Notes: a model not told the origin generated them from the letters alone. Shown: positions 1 to 8,313, counted from the stretch's first letter. The stretch is DNA of 48,253 bases from Mycobacterium sp. (GCA_023264765.1 JAHFVC010000007.1:1-48253); one strand, 5' to 3'. Program-made: numbers and translations.

Positions 1-784
1 GGATCTGTCCGTGGATACCGTCGCCGAGCGGCCCGAACAGATCGGGGACCTTCAGCACGCCTGCGGCGAGAATCACCGGTGTCGCGAGCAGGAACGAGAA
101 TCTGGCCGCATCCTCGTGTGACAGCCCGCGCAGCAGGCCGGCCACCATCGTGACACCCGATCGGCTGATTCCGGGCAGCAGCGCCAAGACCTGTGCTGAA
201 CCGATCACCACACCGCGGGCCAGGCTCATACCGGCGATTCTTTGGTCGGGGGCTGCCAGTACCGCCGTGCCGACCGGTACCGGCGCCGCTGTTTCCACGA
301 CCACCGAGCCGGGTGTGCGCGCGAGCCGGCGCCGTAGCGCCTCCCCTGCCAACAGGATGACGCCGTTGGCCGTCAGGAACGCCGCCGCAGGAATGGGGCG
401 GCCCAGCGTGGTGCGAAACAGATGTTCGAGCAACAATCCGGACACGCCGACCGGAATCGTGGCCACCACGATCAACCACGCGAGCCGTTCGGGCGGCGTG
501 GAAATTCGTCGGTGACGGATCGAACTGAGGAAGCCACCGATCACGGCCAGCCAATCGCGCCAGAAGAACACCAGCAGGGCGAGCGCGGTCGCCACGTGCA
601 GACCGACGATGAACGCAAGGTAGGGCGATTCCGGAGTCGAGACGCTCAGATCGCGGCCCCATTGACCACCGATCAGGGCGGGTATCAGCACCGAGTGACC
701 GAGGCTGGAAACAGGGACCAACTCGGTGATGCCCTGCAGGGCGCCGACGACGACGGCCTCGATGTAACTCAAGCCGTGAACCAC
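1..784 (-). CDS. uppP: Undecaprenyl-diphosphatase, UppP/BacA family (3' end outside window)
   Basis: Translating leftward from a GTG at 784 gives an open frame to the window edge, about 261 residues, with the C terminus missing. The first 35 residues carry the UppP signature LQGITELVPVSSLGHS, and near residue 205 the second signature PGISRSG, both of which form the active site. The remainder is strongly hydrophobic (repeated membrane helices). The family dephosphorylates undecaprenyl diphosphate at the membrane to recycle the lipid carrier for peptidoglycan and arabinogalactan. GTG 784 was chosen because GGAGG sits six bases upstream. An operator-promoter element lies 70-100 bp upstream, which ties the gene to the local two-component regulon. 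It is probably an accessory paralogue of the housekeeping enzyme (inference from context). Confidence 0.93.
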   Translation of the reverse strand, partial: MVHGLSYIEAVVVGALQGITELVPVSSLGHSVLIPALIGGQWGRDLSVSTPESPYLAFIVGLHVATALALLVFFWRDWLAVIGGFLSSIRHRRISTPPERLAWLIVVATIPVGVSGLLLEHLFRTTLGRPIPAAAFLTANGVILLAGEALRRRLARTPGSVVVETAAPVPVGTAVLAAPDQRIAGMSLARGVVIGSAQVLALLPGISRSGVTMVAGLLRGLSHEDAARFSFLLATPVILAAGVLKVPDLFGPLGDGIHGQI

Positions 785-853
785 GAATGTCCTCCCTTGC
801 CGATGAAAAGCTGCCCGAACACACGTCAAGGGACCGCCCCGAAGCTGGGCACC

Positions 854-886
854 AACCTAAGTAGCTCCAGCTGAAGCTTCGCTGAA
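854..886 (-). promoter_or_regulatory. Regulon site 1: direct-repeat operator plus -10, facing uppP
   Basis: On the minus strand TTCAGC-GAAGC-TTCAGC (886-870) is followed by ten bases and then TAGGTT (859-854) as the -10. The hexamers repeat at 11 bp, one helical turn, as in OmpR/PhoB-type operators, and the second covers the -35 area. The predicted start is near 847, with a leader of about 60 bases before uppP. It is one of nine elements of identical geometry between 854 and 11523. Confidence 0.75.
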
Positions 887-902
887 GAAACCCGCCGTTC
901 GG

Positions 903-1571
903 TTACGGCAACAACCGGTAGCCGGCACCCCGCACTGTCTCGATGCTGTTCTCGTTGAACGGAATATCGATCTTTCGGCGCAGGTTCCGGATGTACACCT
1001 CGACGATATTTTCCGGTCCGTCGAAGTGTTGATCCCACACGTTCTGGACGATCTCGGTCTTCGTCACGACCGTGTCCTTGTTGCGCATCAGATACTCGAG
1101 CACGCTGAACTCCCTGGGAGTCAGGGCAATTGGGGCATCGTCGCGCTGGACCACCCTGCTGGCGGGGTCGAGGGTGAGGGCGCCGGCGGTCAGCACCGCG
1201 GGGCGTTGAGGCGCCCCCCGGCGGACCAGTGCGTGCAGGCGCGCGAGCAGTACCCGAAAGTGGAAGGGCTTCGTGAGATAGTCGTCGGCGCCGAGTTCGA
1301 ACGCATCTGTTTCGTCGTACTCGCCGTCTTTGGCGGTCAGCATGAGGACCGGTGTCCAGACGTCGCGAGCGCGCAGCTGCCGGAGTACCTCGTACCCGCT
1401 CAGTCCGGGCAGCATGATATCCAGAACGATGACATCGAACTGCTCTTCGGTGCCGTGCCACAAGCCGTCAGTGCCGTTCGACGCGGTCACGACGACGATG
1501 CCGGCGGCGCGCAAGCCCTTGACAAGAGCCAGGACCAGCCGTGCCTCGTCTTCCACCAAGAGGACCCTCAT
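903..1571 (-). CDS. OmpR/PhoB-family response regulator (RR1)
   Basis: A 222-residue DNA-binding response regulator. The receiver domain (about residues 2-115) has the acidic pair E7/D8, the phospho-acceptor D51 in VLDIMLP, T79 and K101 in LTKPF. The winged-helix output domain follows (about 125-222), ending in VRGAGYRLLP. I chose ATG 1571, which begins MRVLLVEDE, over the longer frame, because receiver homology starts there and GGGGAGG lies upstream. It is very similar to the regulator at 3203-3871 (same DIMLPGLSGYE block and same length), so the two are duplicates. The divergent kinase at 1775 is the likely partner. This protein or its paralogue is the best candidate for binding the TTCAGC repeats; that is inference. 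Confidence 0.95.
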   Translation of the reverse strand: MRVLLVEDEARLVLALVKGLRAAGIVVVTASNGTDGLWHGTEEQFDVIVLDIMLPGLSGYEVLRQLRARDVWTPVLMLTAKDGEYDETDAFELGADDYLTKPFHFRVLLARLHALVRRGAPQRPAVLTAGALTLDPASRVVQRDDAPIALTPREFSVLEYLMRNKDTVVTKTEIVQNVWDQHFDGPENIVEVYIRNLRRKIDIPFNENSIETVRGAGYRLLP

Positions 1572-1655
1572 CGTCGACAACACCTCCCCATCGCGTTCCT
1601 GGATCATCCCCGCCGCCACTTCATGAGAGCATGCATCGCGGATGGCGAGGGCGCA

Positions 1656-1688
1656 TTCAGCGTCCCCTCAGCGTCGGATGGCCAGACT
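1656..1688 (+). promoter_or_regulatory. Regulon site 2: operator plus -10, facing the HK1 gene
   Basis: TTCAGC-GTCCC-CTCAGC (1656-1672) is followed by ten bases and CAGACT (1683-1688). The predicted start falls at about 1694-1695, on an in-frame ATG (1694), so HK1 may be read leaderless from there, although a ribosome-binding site supports GTG 1775. No matching element faces RR1 in this divergent gap. Confidence 0.7.
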
Positions 1689-1774
1689 GGCCCATGCTCG
1701 CCGAACCACCACCGCGGAGAACCGCTTCCCTCCCGCCGCCCCGGCGCCTAGTGTCCACCCTCGTGGAGGGCACT

Positions 1775-3190
1775 GTGGACACCTCATCCGCGGATGAACC
1801 GAGCAGCCGGTATGTGTCGTGGCACCAACGGTTCCGCCCGGTGAACTGGGGTATCTCGACGCGCTCGGCGGTGGTGTCGGCCTGTGTGGTTCTCGTGGCG
1901 GTGCTCGCGGCGGGTATCGGCTTGGTGGTCGTGCTCTATCAATCGCTTCTGCGCGGCATCGACGATGCGGCGGCAGGACGCGTGCACGACATCGTGGAAG
2001 CGTTGGACTTCGACACCGCCACCGACCTCGACAATGCCCTGCTGGCCACAGATCAACGGATCGCGGCAGTCCAGATCATCGCGGCTGACGGCACCATCAC
2101 CTACCGCTCGGAGGGGGCCCCTGAGACGCCGTTGATGCCCGTCAGCGAGTTTTCGACGAGCATCCGGACGGGTGTCCCGGACGACGCCTCCCCCGACAAC
2201 GACATGCGGATCAGCGGACAGGTCGCCAGCACCGCCACCGGGCGTTACACGGTAATTGTCGGGGGCGGAAGCGAATCGGCAGAGGCGACGGTCGCGACGG
2301 TGGCGCTCCTTCTGGCGATCGCCGCACCCGCCATCAGTGCTGTGGCCGGCTTGGTCAGCTTTCGGCTCACCAAACGTTCTCTGCGGTCCGTGGAGGCGAT
2401 CCGGTCCCAGGTTTCGGAAATCTCGGCAGCTCAACTCGCCGAACGTGTATCGGTGCCGGTGCAGAACGACGAAATTTCGGCGCTGGCAAGAACAATGAAC
2501 GCGATGCTCGCCCGTATCGAAGCCGCGCACGCCGCCCAGCGGCGGTTCGTCGGCGATGCGTCGCACGAATTGCGCAGCCCGCTGGCCACCATCATCACCG
2601 CCCTGGACGTGGCCCAGGACTATCCGGAGACTCTCGACGACGAACTCCGCAACGGAACGCTGGTGCCCGAAGCGCACCGGATGCAGACCCTCATCGACGA
2701 CCTCCTCCTGCTCGCCCGTGCGGACGAGGGCGCACTCCTGCTGCACCGCAACATAATTGACCTGGACGCGCTGACCGAAGCCGAAGCGATCCGGCTGCGT
2801 CGAGACACCGATCTCACCATCGACCTCGACGTCGAGGAAACCGCCATCGTCGGGGATCTCAATGGCGTCTCCCGGATCATCCGCAATCTGGTCGACAACG
2901 CCGCACACCACGCATCATCGGTGATTCGCCTCGAGGTACATCCCCTGGGCGCGACTGCCAGCCTGACGGTGGCCGATGATGGCCCGGGCATCGCCGAAGC
3001 CGACCGTGTCCGAGTATTCGACAGGTTCGTCAGGCTGGACACCGACCGTTCCCGCGATGGCGGCGGAACGGGCCTCGGGTTGCCGATTGTCGCGGAGATC
3101 GTCAGTGCACACGGCGGCGTCGTGCGCATCGACGAACGCCCCGGTGGGGGCACCCGGGTCACGGTGACGTTGCCCACCCAGCCCGGCTGA
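1775..3190 (+). CDS. Membrane sensor histidine kinase (HK1)
   Basis: A 471-residue kinase. TM1 lies at about 31-55, an extracytoplasmic sensor loop of about 115 residues follows, TM2 is at about 171-196, then HAMP, HisKA with the phospho-acceptor H264 in DASHELRSP, and HATPase_c with the N box NLVDNAAHH, G1 DDGPGI and G2 GGGTGLGLPIV. GTG 1775 is preceded by GGAGGG at four bases and gives the same N-terminal length as the paralogue at 4205-5611. ATG 1694, at the predicted transcription start of site 2, would add 27 residues. The kinase is divergent from RR1, its probable partner. The signal sensed cannot be read from the sequence; the neighbours suggest metal, acid or envelope stress. Confidence 0.94.
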   Translation: MDTSSADEPSSRYVSWHQRFRPVNWGISTRSAVVSACVVLVAVLAAGIGLVVVLYQSLLRGIDDAAAGRVHDIVEALDFDTATDLDNALLATDQRIAAVQIIAADGTITYRSEGAPETPLMPVSEFSTSIRTGVPDDASPDNDMRISGQVASTATGRYTVIVGGGSESAEATVATVALLLAIAAPAISAVAGLVSFRLTKRSLRSVEAIRSQVSEISAAQLAERVSVPVQNDEISALARTMNAMLARIEAAHAAQRRFVGDASHELRSPLATIITALDVAQDYPETLDDELRNGTLVPEAHRMQTLIDDLLLLARADEGALLLHRNIIDLDALTEAEAIRLRRDTDLTIDLDVEETAIVGDLNGVSRIIRNLVDNAAHHASSVIRLEVHPLGATASLTVADDGPGIAEADRVRVFDRFVRLDTDRSRDGGGTGLGLPIVAEIVSAHGGVVRIDERPGGGTRVTVTLPTQPG

Positions 3191-3202
3191 GGTGCCCCGG
3201 TA

Positions 3203-3871
3203 TCAGGGCAGAAGTCGGTAACCGACGCCTCTCAGTGTCTCGATCGTGCTGGTTCCGAACGGGCCATCGATCTTCCGCCGGATGTATCCGACATAGACTT
3301 CGACGAGGTTGTCCGGTCCTCGATAGTGGGCGTCCCATACGCCGGCAAGAATGTCGGACTTGGTGACCACGTTGCCCTTGTGCCTCAGCAGATACTCCAG
3401 AACGCTGAATTCTTTTGGGGTCAAATTGATCTCAGTGTCGCTGCGCAGCACCACGTGGCGGGCCGGATCAAGTGTCAGGGTGCCCGCGCTGAGCACGGTG
3501 GGTCGTTCCGGCGCACCGCGCCGCACGAGTGCGCGCAGTCGAGCGACCAGGATCTTGAACGAGAACGGCTTGGTGAGATAGTCATCGGCACCCAGATCCA
3601 GTGCGTCGATCTGGTCGTACTCGCCGTCCTTGGCCGTGAGCATCAACACGGGCGTCCAGATATCCTGCGCCCGTAGCTGTCTCACGATTTCGTAGCCGCT
3701 AAGTCCGGGCAGCATGATGTCCAGGACGATCGCGTCGTAGGTGCGTTGGGTCGCTTCCTCCAGACCGGCGGTACCCGTGGTGACACAGACGACGGCGAAC
3801 CCCTCTTCGCGCAGGCCCAACCGCAGAGCAGTGCTGAGCTGCTCCTCGTCCTCGACAACCAGGATCTTCAT
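3203..3871 (-). CDS. OmpR/PhoB-family response regulator (RR2)
   Basis: A 222-residue regulator with a receiver (E7/D8, phospho-acceptor D51, K101 in LTKPF) and a C-terminal winged helix ending in LRGVGYRLLP. It is a close paralogue of RR1, with identical length and identical VLDIMLPGLSGYE segment, so the operators they read may overlap. It converges with HK1 (13-bp gap) and lies downstream of the small ORF 3934-4116, from which it is separated by a 14-bp palindrome, GTGCGGCGCCGCAC (3891-3904). Site 3 upstream of the small ORF is the only evident promoter for the pair, which predicts autoregulation or cross-regulation. The likely partner is HK2. Confidence 0.94.
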   Translation of the reverse strand: MKILVVEDEEQLSTALRLGLREEGFAVVCVTTGTAGLEEATQRTYDAIVLDIMLPGLSGYEIVRQLRAQDIWTPVLMLTAKDGEYDQIDALDLGADDYLTKPFSFKILVARLRALVRRGAPERPTVLSAGTLTLDPARHVVLRSDTEINLTPKEFSVLEYLLRHKGNVVTKSDILAGVWDAHYRGPDNLVEVYVGYIRRKIDGPFGTSTIETLRGVGYRLLP

Positions 3872-3933
3872 GACGATCTCTCATCTCGACGTGCGGCGCC
3901 GCACGAGTGCAGGCTATCCCATCGTGCCGGCCA

Positions 3934-4116
3934 CTATCGGTTGCTTTCGGTGGACGGTTCGCCCCGTTCGGGATATTCCACAACAACTTTCACGGCAGTC
4001 GGTGAATGATGTGCCACCACCAGGCCCGGGCATACCACCGCGACGGCACCGTCCAGCCCCAGGAGAATCAGTGCGGCCACCGCAACGACCACGAGCGTGC
4101 TGCGAATCTCCATCAT
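3934..4116 (-). CDS. Small membrane or secreted protein of 60 aa between HK2 and RR2
   Basis: The reading frame starts with two ATG codons (4116 and 4113) behind GAGG and encodes a hydrophobic N-terminal segment of about 25 residues (STLVVVAVAALILLGLDG) and then a polar tail. The competing frame over the same DNA is Arg/Gly/Pro-rich and not protein-like. It lies downstream of regulon site 3 and 62 bp upstream of RR2, so probably in one transcript with it. I do not recognise a family. A small membrane protein beside a kinase could modulate sensing, but this is inference. Confidence 0.5.
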   Translation of the reverse strand: MMEIRSTLVVVAVAALILLGLDGAVAVVCPGLVVAHHSPTAVKVVVEYPERGEPSTESNR

Positions 4117-4156
4117 CGACCTCGTGTGCCCTCACGTCGCGCATACCCTTCCGAGT

Positions 4157-4189
4157 ACGGTGACATCACCGGCCTGAAGGATCGCTGAA
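4157..4189 (-). promoter_or_regulatory. Regulon site 3: operator plus -10, facing the small ORF and RR2
   Basis: On the minus strand TTCAGC-GATCC-TTCAGG (4189-4173) is followed by ten bases and CACCGT (4162-4157). The start would be near 4150, about 34 bases before the small ORF. The -10 is one of the weaker ones in the set. Confidence 0.65.
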
Positions 4190-4204
4190 AGCGTGAGGTA
4201 AAGC

Positions 4205-5611
4205 CTAAGTATGGCGGGGCAAAACGACAGTCACCCGCGCTCCCTCGGACGGGCACGAGTCGATGAGCACCGTCCCGTTATGGTTGGCCACCAGTTCGGC
4301 GACGATGGCCAGGCCCAGCCCACTGCCACCGCTGTTGCGTGAACGGTCGCTGTCCAGACGGACGAATCGGTCGAACACCCTGGCCCGTTCCGACTCCGGA
4401 ATGCCGGGACCGTCGTCGCTGACCGATATCCGCACGTCCTCCGCTGTGGCTTCGACCGCGATGTCGACGCATGTTCGCGCATGCCGGGCGGCATTGTCCG
4501 TCAGATTGCGCAGGACTCGTGACAGCCCGATCTCGCTGCCGAGTACCCTCACTTCCGGCGCAGCGATGCTACTCACGGTGAGTGTGGTCTGCTCACGCAG
4601 CCGACCGGCTTCGGCCGCCACGAGCAGGCTCACGTCGACGACATCATGGCCGGCCTGGAGCGCTCCCTCGTCCGCCCGAGCCAGCAGTAGCAGGTCGTCG
4701 ACCAGTGCTGTCATCCGATTCGCTTGCGGCAGAAGCGAACCGACCACCAGATCGTAGCTGAGCAGATGCGGGTGGGCTTCGATCACCTCGAGGGTGGAGA
4801 CAATGCCCGCCAACGGACTGCGTAGTTCATGCGAAGCATCCCCGACGAACCGGCGTTGGGCGGCGTTACCCTGCTGCATCCGCGCCAGCATGTCATTCAT
4901 GGTGGTCGCCAAAGCCGCGATCTCGTCGCGACTTTCGGGTACGGGGACACGTCCGGCCGCATCCGAAGTCGACATGTCGGCGACACGCAGGCGGATCGCA
5001 TCCACAGATCGCAGTGAACGTTTGATCAGCAGATAGTTGACCATCGCAGTTTCGACCAAGACCAGCGGGGCGGCGGCGAGCACGAGCAGAGCCGCGGTCC
5101 TGACGGTCTGAGTCGGCGCCGCTCCGTCCGCACCGACCAGCACCGTGTAGGCGTCATCGCCATCGCCCACTACGCGACCCGCCACCCGCAGGTCCACACC
5201 GTCGGGATAACGACCCGCGATGCCACTCCGCATGGTCGCATCGATATCGGATTGCGCCACCATGGTCTTGGTCGGCGCTCCGGCGGAGGCACGCACGACA
5301 AGCCCCGCATGATCGAGGATCTGCACGGCCAATAGCGGCGGGTCGATGGTGAACAGCTCGTCGTCGATCTCCTGGGGGCTGTTCGATTGCAACGCCTCAC
5401 CGATCGCGGTCACGCGTTTTGCGCACGCATCGTCCTCGCTCGCCAGGAGCGATCCAAACAGCAAGGCAAGCATGATCGCGGTGGCCAGGCCCAGCGATAC
5501 CAGAACCACAAGAGATGAGACGGCGGCCGACCGTGTCGCGATCGTCCACCGGCTGGGTGTCAGGACCTGCCAGCGGCCGTCCCGCGCACCGGGCACGGTG
5601 TTCCTGTTCAT
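4205..5611 (-). CDS. Membrane sensor histidine kinase (HK2)
   Basis: A 468-residue paralogue of HK1. TM1 at about 29-53, extracytoplasmic loop, TM2 at about 172-195, HAMP, HisKA with H261 in DASHELRSP, then HATPase_c with NLTDNAARHA, DDGPGIPE and GGSGLGLAIV. ATG 5611 was chosen over the much longer open frame because the upstream part is Arg/Pro-rich and reads as a shadow, and because a -10 (TACAGT, 5625-5620) lies eight bases before the ATG, consistent with a leaderless message. No TTCAGC repeat is present here, so HK2, unlike HK1, may be outside the regulon. It is divergent from the FetB-like gene. Confidence 0.94.
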   Translation of the reverse strand: MNRNTVPGARDGRWQVLTPSRWTIATRSAAVSSLVVLVSLGLATAIMLALLFGSLLASEDDACAKRVTAIGEALQSNSPQEIDDELFTIDPPLLAVQILDHAGLVVRASAGAPTKTMVAQSDIDATMRSGIAGRYPDGVDLRVAGRVVGDGDDAYTVLVGADGAAPTQTVRTAALLVLAAAPLVLVETAMVNYLLIKRSLRSVDAIRLRVADMSTSDAAGRVPVPESRDEIAALATTMNDMLARMQQGNAAQRRFVGDASHELRSPLAGIVSTLEVIEAHPHLLSYDLVVGSLLPQANRMTALVDDLLLLARADEGALQAGHDVVDVSLLVAAEAGRLREQTTLTVSSIAAPEVRVLGSEIGLSRVLRNLTDNAARHARTCVDIAVEATAEDVRISVSDDGPGIPESERARVFDRFVRLDSDRSRNSGGSGLGLAIVAELVANHNGTVLIDSCPSEGARVTVVLPRHT

Positions 5612-5725
5612 GACAGCGGACTGTAGAACGCCACGGTCGAACAGCGCAGCCGCCCCTCTTCTGCCCGCCGCGATCGCCGGCGCTGGTTGATCGCCGATCT
5701 CGGCGCCATAGCTCAGGATTGGTGG

Positions 5726-6484
5726 ATGACATCGATACTGCTCGGTCCGCAGTTGGTGGTCGTGTGCCTCGCGATGGTGGCGGTGGCCGCTGCCGTCTAC
5801 CTGACCGCGAGGATCGGCCCGGCATGGGTGGTACCCGTCGCCGCCGTGCGGGCCGCCGCCCAGCTGGCGGCGGTATCGGCGGTACTCGCAGCGGCCATGG
5901 CACGAGTTTCGACGTCGCTCGTCGTCCTCACGGTCATGTTCACGGTCGCGGTGTGGACCGCGGCTCGGCGCAGCCAAGCCAGTACCGGGTCACTGTGGCT
6001 GGCGGTGCCCATGCTCGTCGGGCTGACGATGACCGTTCCACCAATGCTGCTCACCGGGCTCATTCCGCCGACGGGTATCGCGCTGGTACCGATCGTCGGC
6101 ATCGTGCTCGGAGGCACCATGACGTCGGTCGCCGTGGCCGCACGACTCGCGCTGACCATGCTGGACGTGCGTGCCGGCGAGGTGGAGGCCGCGCTGAGTC
6201 TGGGGTTCTCCGCCCGCGACGCCAGAATGGAGATCATCCATCTCACGGCGGCCGAAGCGTTGCTACCCAACGTCGATCAGGCCCGAACATCGGGGCTCGT
6301 CGTCTTGCCTGGAGCCTTCGTGGGTGTACTACTGAGCACCGGATCGGCGGCACAGGCCGGCGCCGTCCAAGTCCTGGTCATCGTCGCGTTGCTGACTTCG
6401 CAGAGCTGCGCGGTGGCGCTGACCTGCGAACTGGTGGCGCGCAACCGAATTGCGCGAACGACTACGGACGTCGGACCGGGCTGA
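5726..6484 (+). CDS. FetB/UPF0014-family ABC permease, orphan
   Basis: A polytopic protein of 252 residues, the normal length for FetB (YbbM). It shows the family features: a central VGIVLGGTMTSVAVAARLAL stretch (GNTMT motif region), the cytoplasmic segment with EVEAALSLGFSARDA, and LPGAFVGVLLSTG. FetB with the ATPase FetA exports iron in Escherichia coli. No FetA gene is adjacent, so the ATPase is elsewhere or lost. ATG 5726 was preferred to TTG 5687 because the family begins close to it. The gene is divergent from HK2 and followed by a kinase relic. Substrate is uncertain; metal export fits the iron-permease neighbours. Confidence 0.85.
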   Translation: MTSILLGPQLVVVCLAMVAVAAAVYLTARIGPAWVVPVAAVRAAAQLAAVSAVLAAAMARVSTSLVVLTVMFTVAVWTAARRSQASTGSLWLAVPMLVGLTMTVPPMLLTGLIPPTGIALVPIVGIVLGGTMTSVAVAARLALTMLDVRAGEVEAALSLGFSARDARMEIIHLTAAEALLPNVDQARTSGLVVLPGAFVGVLLSTGSAAQAGAVQVLVIVALLTSQSCAVALTCELVARNRIARTTTDVGPG

Positions 6485-6522
6485 CGGTGCCAACCACGGG
6501 ATGACCTACGGGCACCTACGCT

Positions 6523-6555
6523 TTCAGTGCCACTTCAGCATGGGCTGCGCACACT
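6523..6555 (+). promoter_or_regulatory. Regulon site 4: operator plus -10, facing the kinase relic
   Basis: TTCAGT-GCCAC-TTCAGC (6523-6539) is followed by ten bases and CACACT (6550-6555). A GTG lies seven bases downstream (6563), the same spacing as at the leaderless DUF347 gene. The promoter seems to have outlived its gene. Confidence 0.65.
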
Positions 6556-6562
6556 TGATGCG

Positions 6563-6713
6563 GTGAGGAGCGAACCGAAGGAACACGGTTGCGGCGCGGT
6601 GGAGGTCTTCTTGGATGACCTGCACGCGACACGGTGGAACCATCGCGGTCGATGATCGACGGGGCGTGGGAACTTTCGTGACCGTAACGCTGCCGGCCAC
6701 ACGACGTCGCTGA
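6563..6713 (+). pseudogene. Relic of a third histidine kinase
   Basis: From 6630 to the TGA at 6711-6713 the frame reads HGGTIAVDDRRGVGTFVTVT and then LPATRRR, the typical end of a HATPase_c domain; the end of HK2 (LVANHNGTVLIDS..., VTVVLP) aligns with it. Upstream no kinase sequence remains: about 20 codons from GTG 6563 read in another frame and stop at 6656. The simplest reading is a kinase gene that lost nearly all of its body by internal deletion, leaving its promoter, its start and its last 28 codons. Confidence 0.7.
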
Positions 6714-6725
6714 TCAGAACCGTTT

Positions 6726-6758
6726 CTCAGCGTCGCTTCAGGAAGCGGTCCCTACCGT
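6726..6758 (+). promoter_or_regulatory. Regulon site 5: operator plus -10, facing efeU
   Basis: CTCAGC-GTCGC-TTCAGG (6726-6742) is followed by ten bases and TACCGT (6753-6758), one of the best -10 matches in the set. The predicted start is near 6765, 49 bases before the permease. Confidence 0.75.
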
Positions 6759-6813
6759 ATCGGTTAGTCCGCGGGCACTAACGATTGCCTAGCCTAAATC
6801 GAATTGAGGTGCG

Positions 6814-7704
6814 GTGGTCCTCCATGTGGCCGCAGGTGGCGCGTCGATCGCCGCCCAACTGGCCGGCAGCGGTCTGATCGGGCTCCGCGAAGGCCTGGAA
6901 ACCGGCATCGTCGTGATGATCCTGGTGGCATTCCTGGTCAAGAGCGGGCGTCGAGATGCGCTCAAATGGGTTGCCGTCGGCGTAGGAATTGCGGTCGCAC
7001 TGGTGGCCGCGATCTTCCTCGGCATCCATTACGGAACCTCGACCATCTCCGGTGTCACTGCGGAACTCTGTGCCGGCATCGCGTCCCTGGTGGCCGTGGC
7101 GATCGTCACGTCGATGGTCCTCTGGATGCGTACCGCGTCCAGAACCATCTCCGGGGACCTGAAGGCCGGCATGGAAACCGCTGTCGCCGCTGGGCCCCTC
7201 GCGATCACGAGCCTGTCGTTCCTCGCGGTGGGCAGAGAAGGGGTCGAGACCGCTCTGTTGATGGTCGGGTACGCCGAAAACTCAACAGGCAACAGCTGGC
7301 CCCTTCTCGGCCTGCTCGTCGGCATAGCGATGTCCGTCGGTCTGACCGTTTTGCTCTATTTCGGCGCGCTGAAAATCAACTTCACTGTCTTCTTCAAGTT
7401 CACCGGCGTTCTGTTGATCGTCGTGGCGGCCGGAATCTTCGGCTACGGCGTGCGCGCCCTGCAGACCGCGGGGTGGTTGCCCGGATTGCAGGACATCGCG
7501 TTCGACATCTCCGGCTGGTTCTCCCTGTCGAGCTGGTATGGCGCTGTCCTGCAGGGCATTTTCAATTTCCGCCCCGATCCAACGGTGCTCCAGGCGACCG
7601 TCTGGGTCGGTTACACCCTTGTCGTGCTGGCACTGTTCCTGCGACCCCAGAAGCCGACTCGACTCGCTACCGCAGCGGTGTCGTCCGACTCAGAGCACAC
7701 GTAG
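6814..7704 (+). CDS. efeU: FTR1/EfeU-type iron permease
   Basis: A 296-residue polytopic membrane protein with both REGxE motifs that define the FTR1/EfeU family: R25-E26-G27-L28-E29 and R141-E142-G143-V144-E145. These glutamates bind iron during transport. About seven membrane helices follow the usual spacing. The GTG start sits a few bases after AGGTG. In EfeUOB systems ferrous iron passes through EfeU with help from the periplasmic EfeO and EfeB. Here EfeO is encoded nearby on the other strand and no EfeB (DyP peroxidase) is seen. Site 5 lies immediately upstream, so it should respond to the local two-component system. Confidence 0.93.
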   Translation: MVLHVAAGGASIAAQLAGSGLIGLREGLETGIVVMILVAFLVKSGRRDALKWVAVGVGIAVALVAAIFLGIHYGTSTISGVTAELCAGIASLVAVAIVTSMVLWMRTASRTISGDLKAGMETAVAAGPLAITSLSFLAVGREGVETALLMVGYAENSTGNSWPLLGLLVGIAMSVGLTVLLYFGALKINFTVFFKFTGVLLIVVAAGIFGYGVRALQTAGWLPGLQDIAFDISGWFSLSSWYGAVLQGIFNFRPDPTVLQATVWVGYTLVVLALFLRPQKPTRLATAAVSSDSEHT

Positions 7705-7753
7705 GACAGTCGCGACCGCAGGCCGTACCTGTCCACCGACGACTTTGGAAACC

Positions 7754-8284
7754 ATGATGCACCTTGCGAACCACAGTCCCGCCGAACTCACTTTGGCTGA
7801 GCGGCTGCACTTTCGGCTGTTTCGCCTCACCGCCGCCCTTCGCCGCTACGAATACGACCAGACCTCGCCAGGCGCACTCACACTGACCCAGTGCTCGGTG
7901 CTGTACCGCCTGCGCGAACAGCGTTGTATACGAATGTCGGAACTCGCGGCCACCGACCGCGTGGCCGTGCCCACGATGTCGAAGGCGGTAGGCAAGCTCG
8001 AGGCCCTGGGTATGGTCCGTCGAACCCGGGGCGCGACGGACGCTCGCAATATCCTCGTCGAGATCACACCGAAAGGCATTCAGGCTCAGCAGGAAGCCAT
8101 TGCGGACCTGCTCGAAGCGATGCTCACCTCGCTGACTCCCGACGAACTGTTGACGCTGGAATCGGCGTTCGCCTTGCTGGAGCGGCTGCCGTTACCTGGG
8201 CACAAGATGCCTGACCAACCGCTCACCGGCAATCGTGTTGAGGCGGAATCGATTGCGCAGCGCGGAGGCCGCGGCCGCCTCTGA
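7754..8284 (+). CDS. MarR-family transcriptional regulator
   Basis: About 176 residues starting at MMHLANHS. The winged-helix core is clear: LTLTQCSVLYRLREQ, then MSELAATDRVAVPTMSKAVGKLEALGMVRRTRGATDARNILVEIT (helix-turn-helix and wing), then a C-terminal dimerisation helix. The gene lies 49 bp downstream of efeU in the same direction, so it is probably co-transcribed and may act on efeU, efeO or the sites between them. It has no TTCAGC element of its own. The ligand is unknown. The last 20 residues are low-complexity. Confidence 0.88.
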   Translation: MMHLANHSPAELTLAERLHFRLFRLTAALRRYEYDQTSPGALTLTQCSVLYRLREQRCIRMSELAATDRVAVPTMSKAVGKLEALGMVRRTRGATDARNILVEITPKGIQAQQEAIADLLEAMLTSLTPDELLTLESAFALLERLPLPGHKMPDQPLTGNRVEAESIAQRGGRGRL

Positions 8285-8313
8285 CATCCGACGCCCCCAC
8301 CGCCCGCGGCTGG

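Noticed and set aside
1572..1655. A regulon site facing RR1 in the HK1-RR1 gap
   Set aside because: I looked for TTCAGC pairs on the minus strand here and found none; only the HK1-facing site is present.
1784..2911. Long open frame on the minus strand across the HK1 gene
   Set aside because: Its product is Arg/His/Gly/Asp-rich with no domain, and HK1 on the other strand shows every kinase motif; it is a GC-rich shadow.
5612..5725. A regulon site between HK2 and the FetB-like gene
   Set aside because: No TTCAGC-like pair with the 11-bp period occurs in this gap, so neither gene is claimed for the regulon on this evidence.
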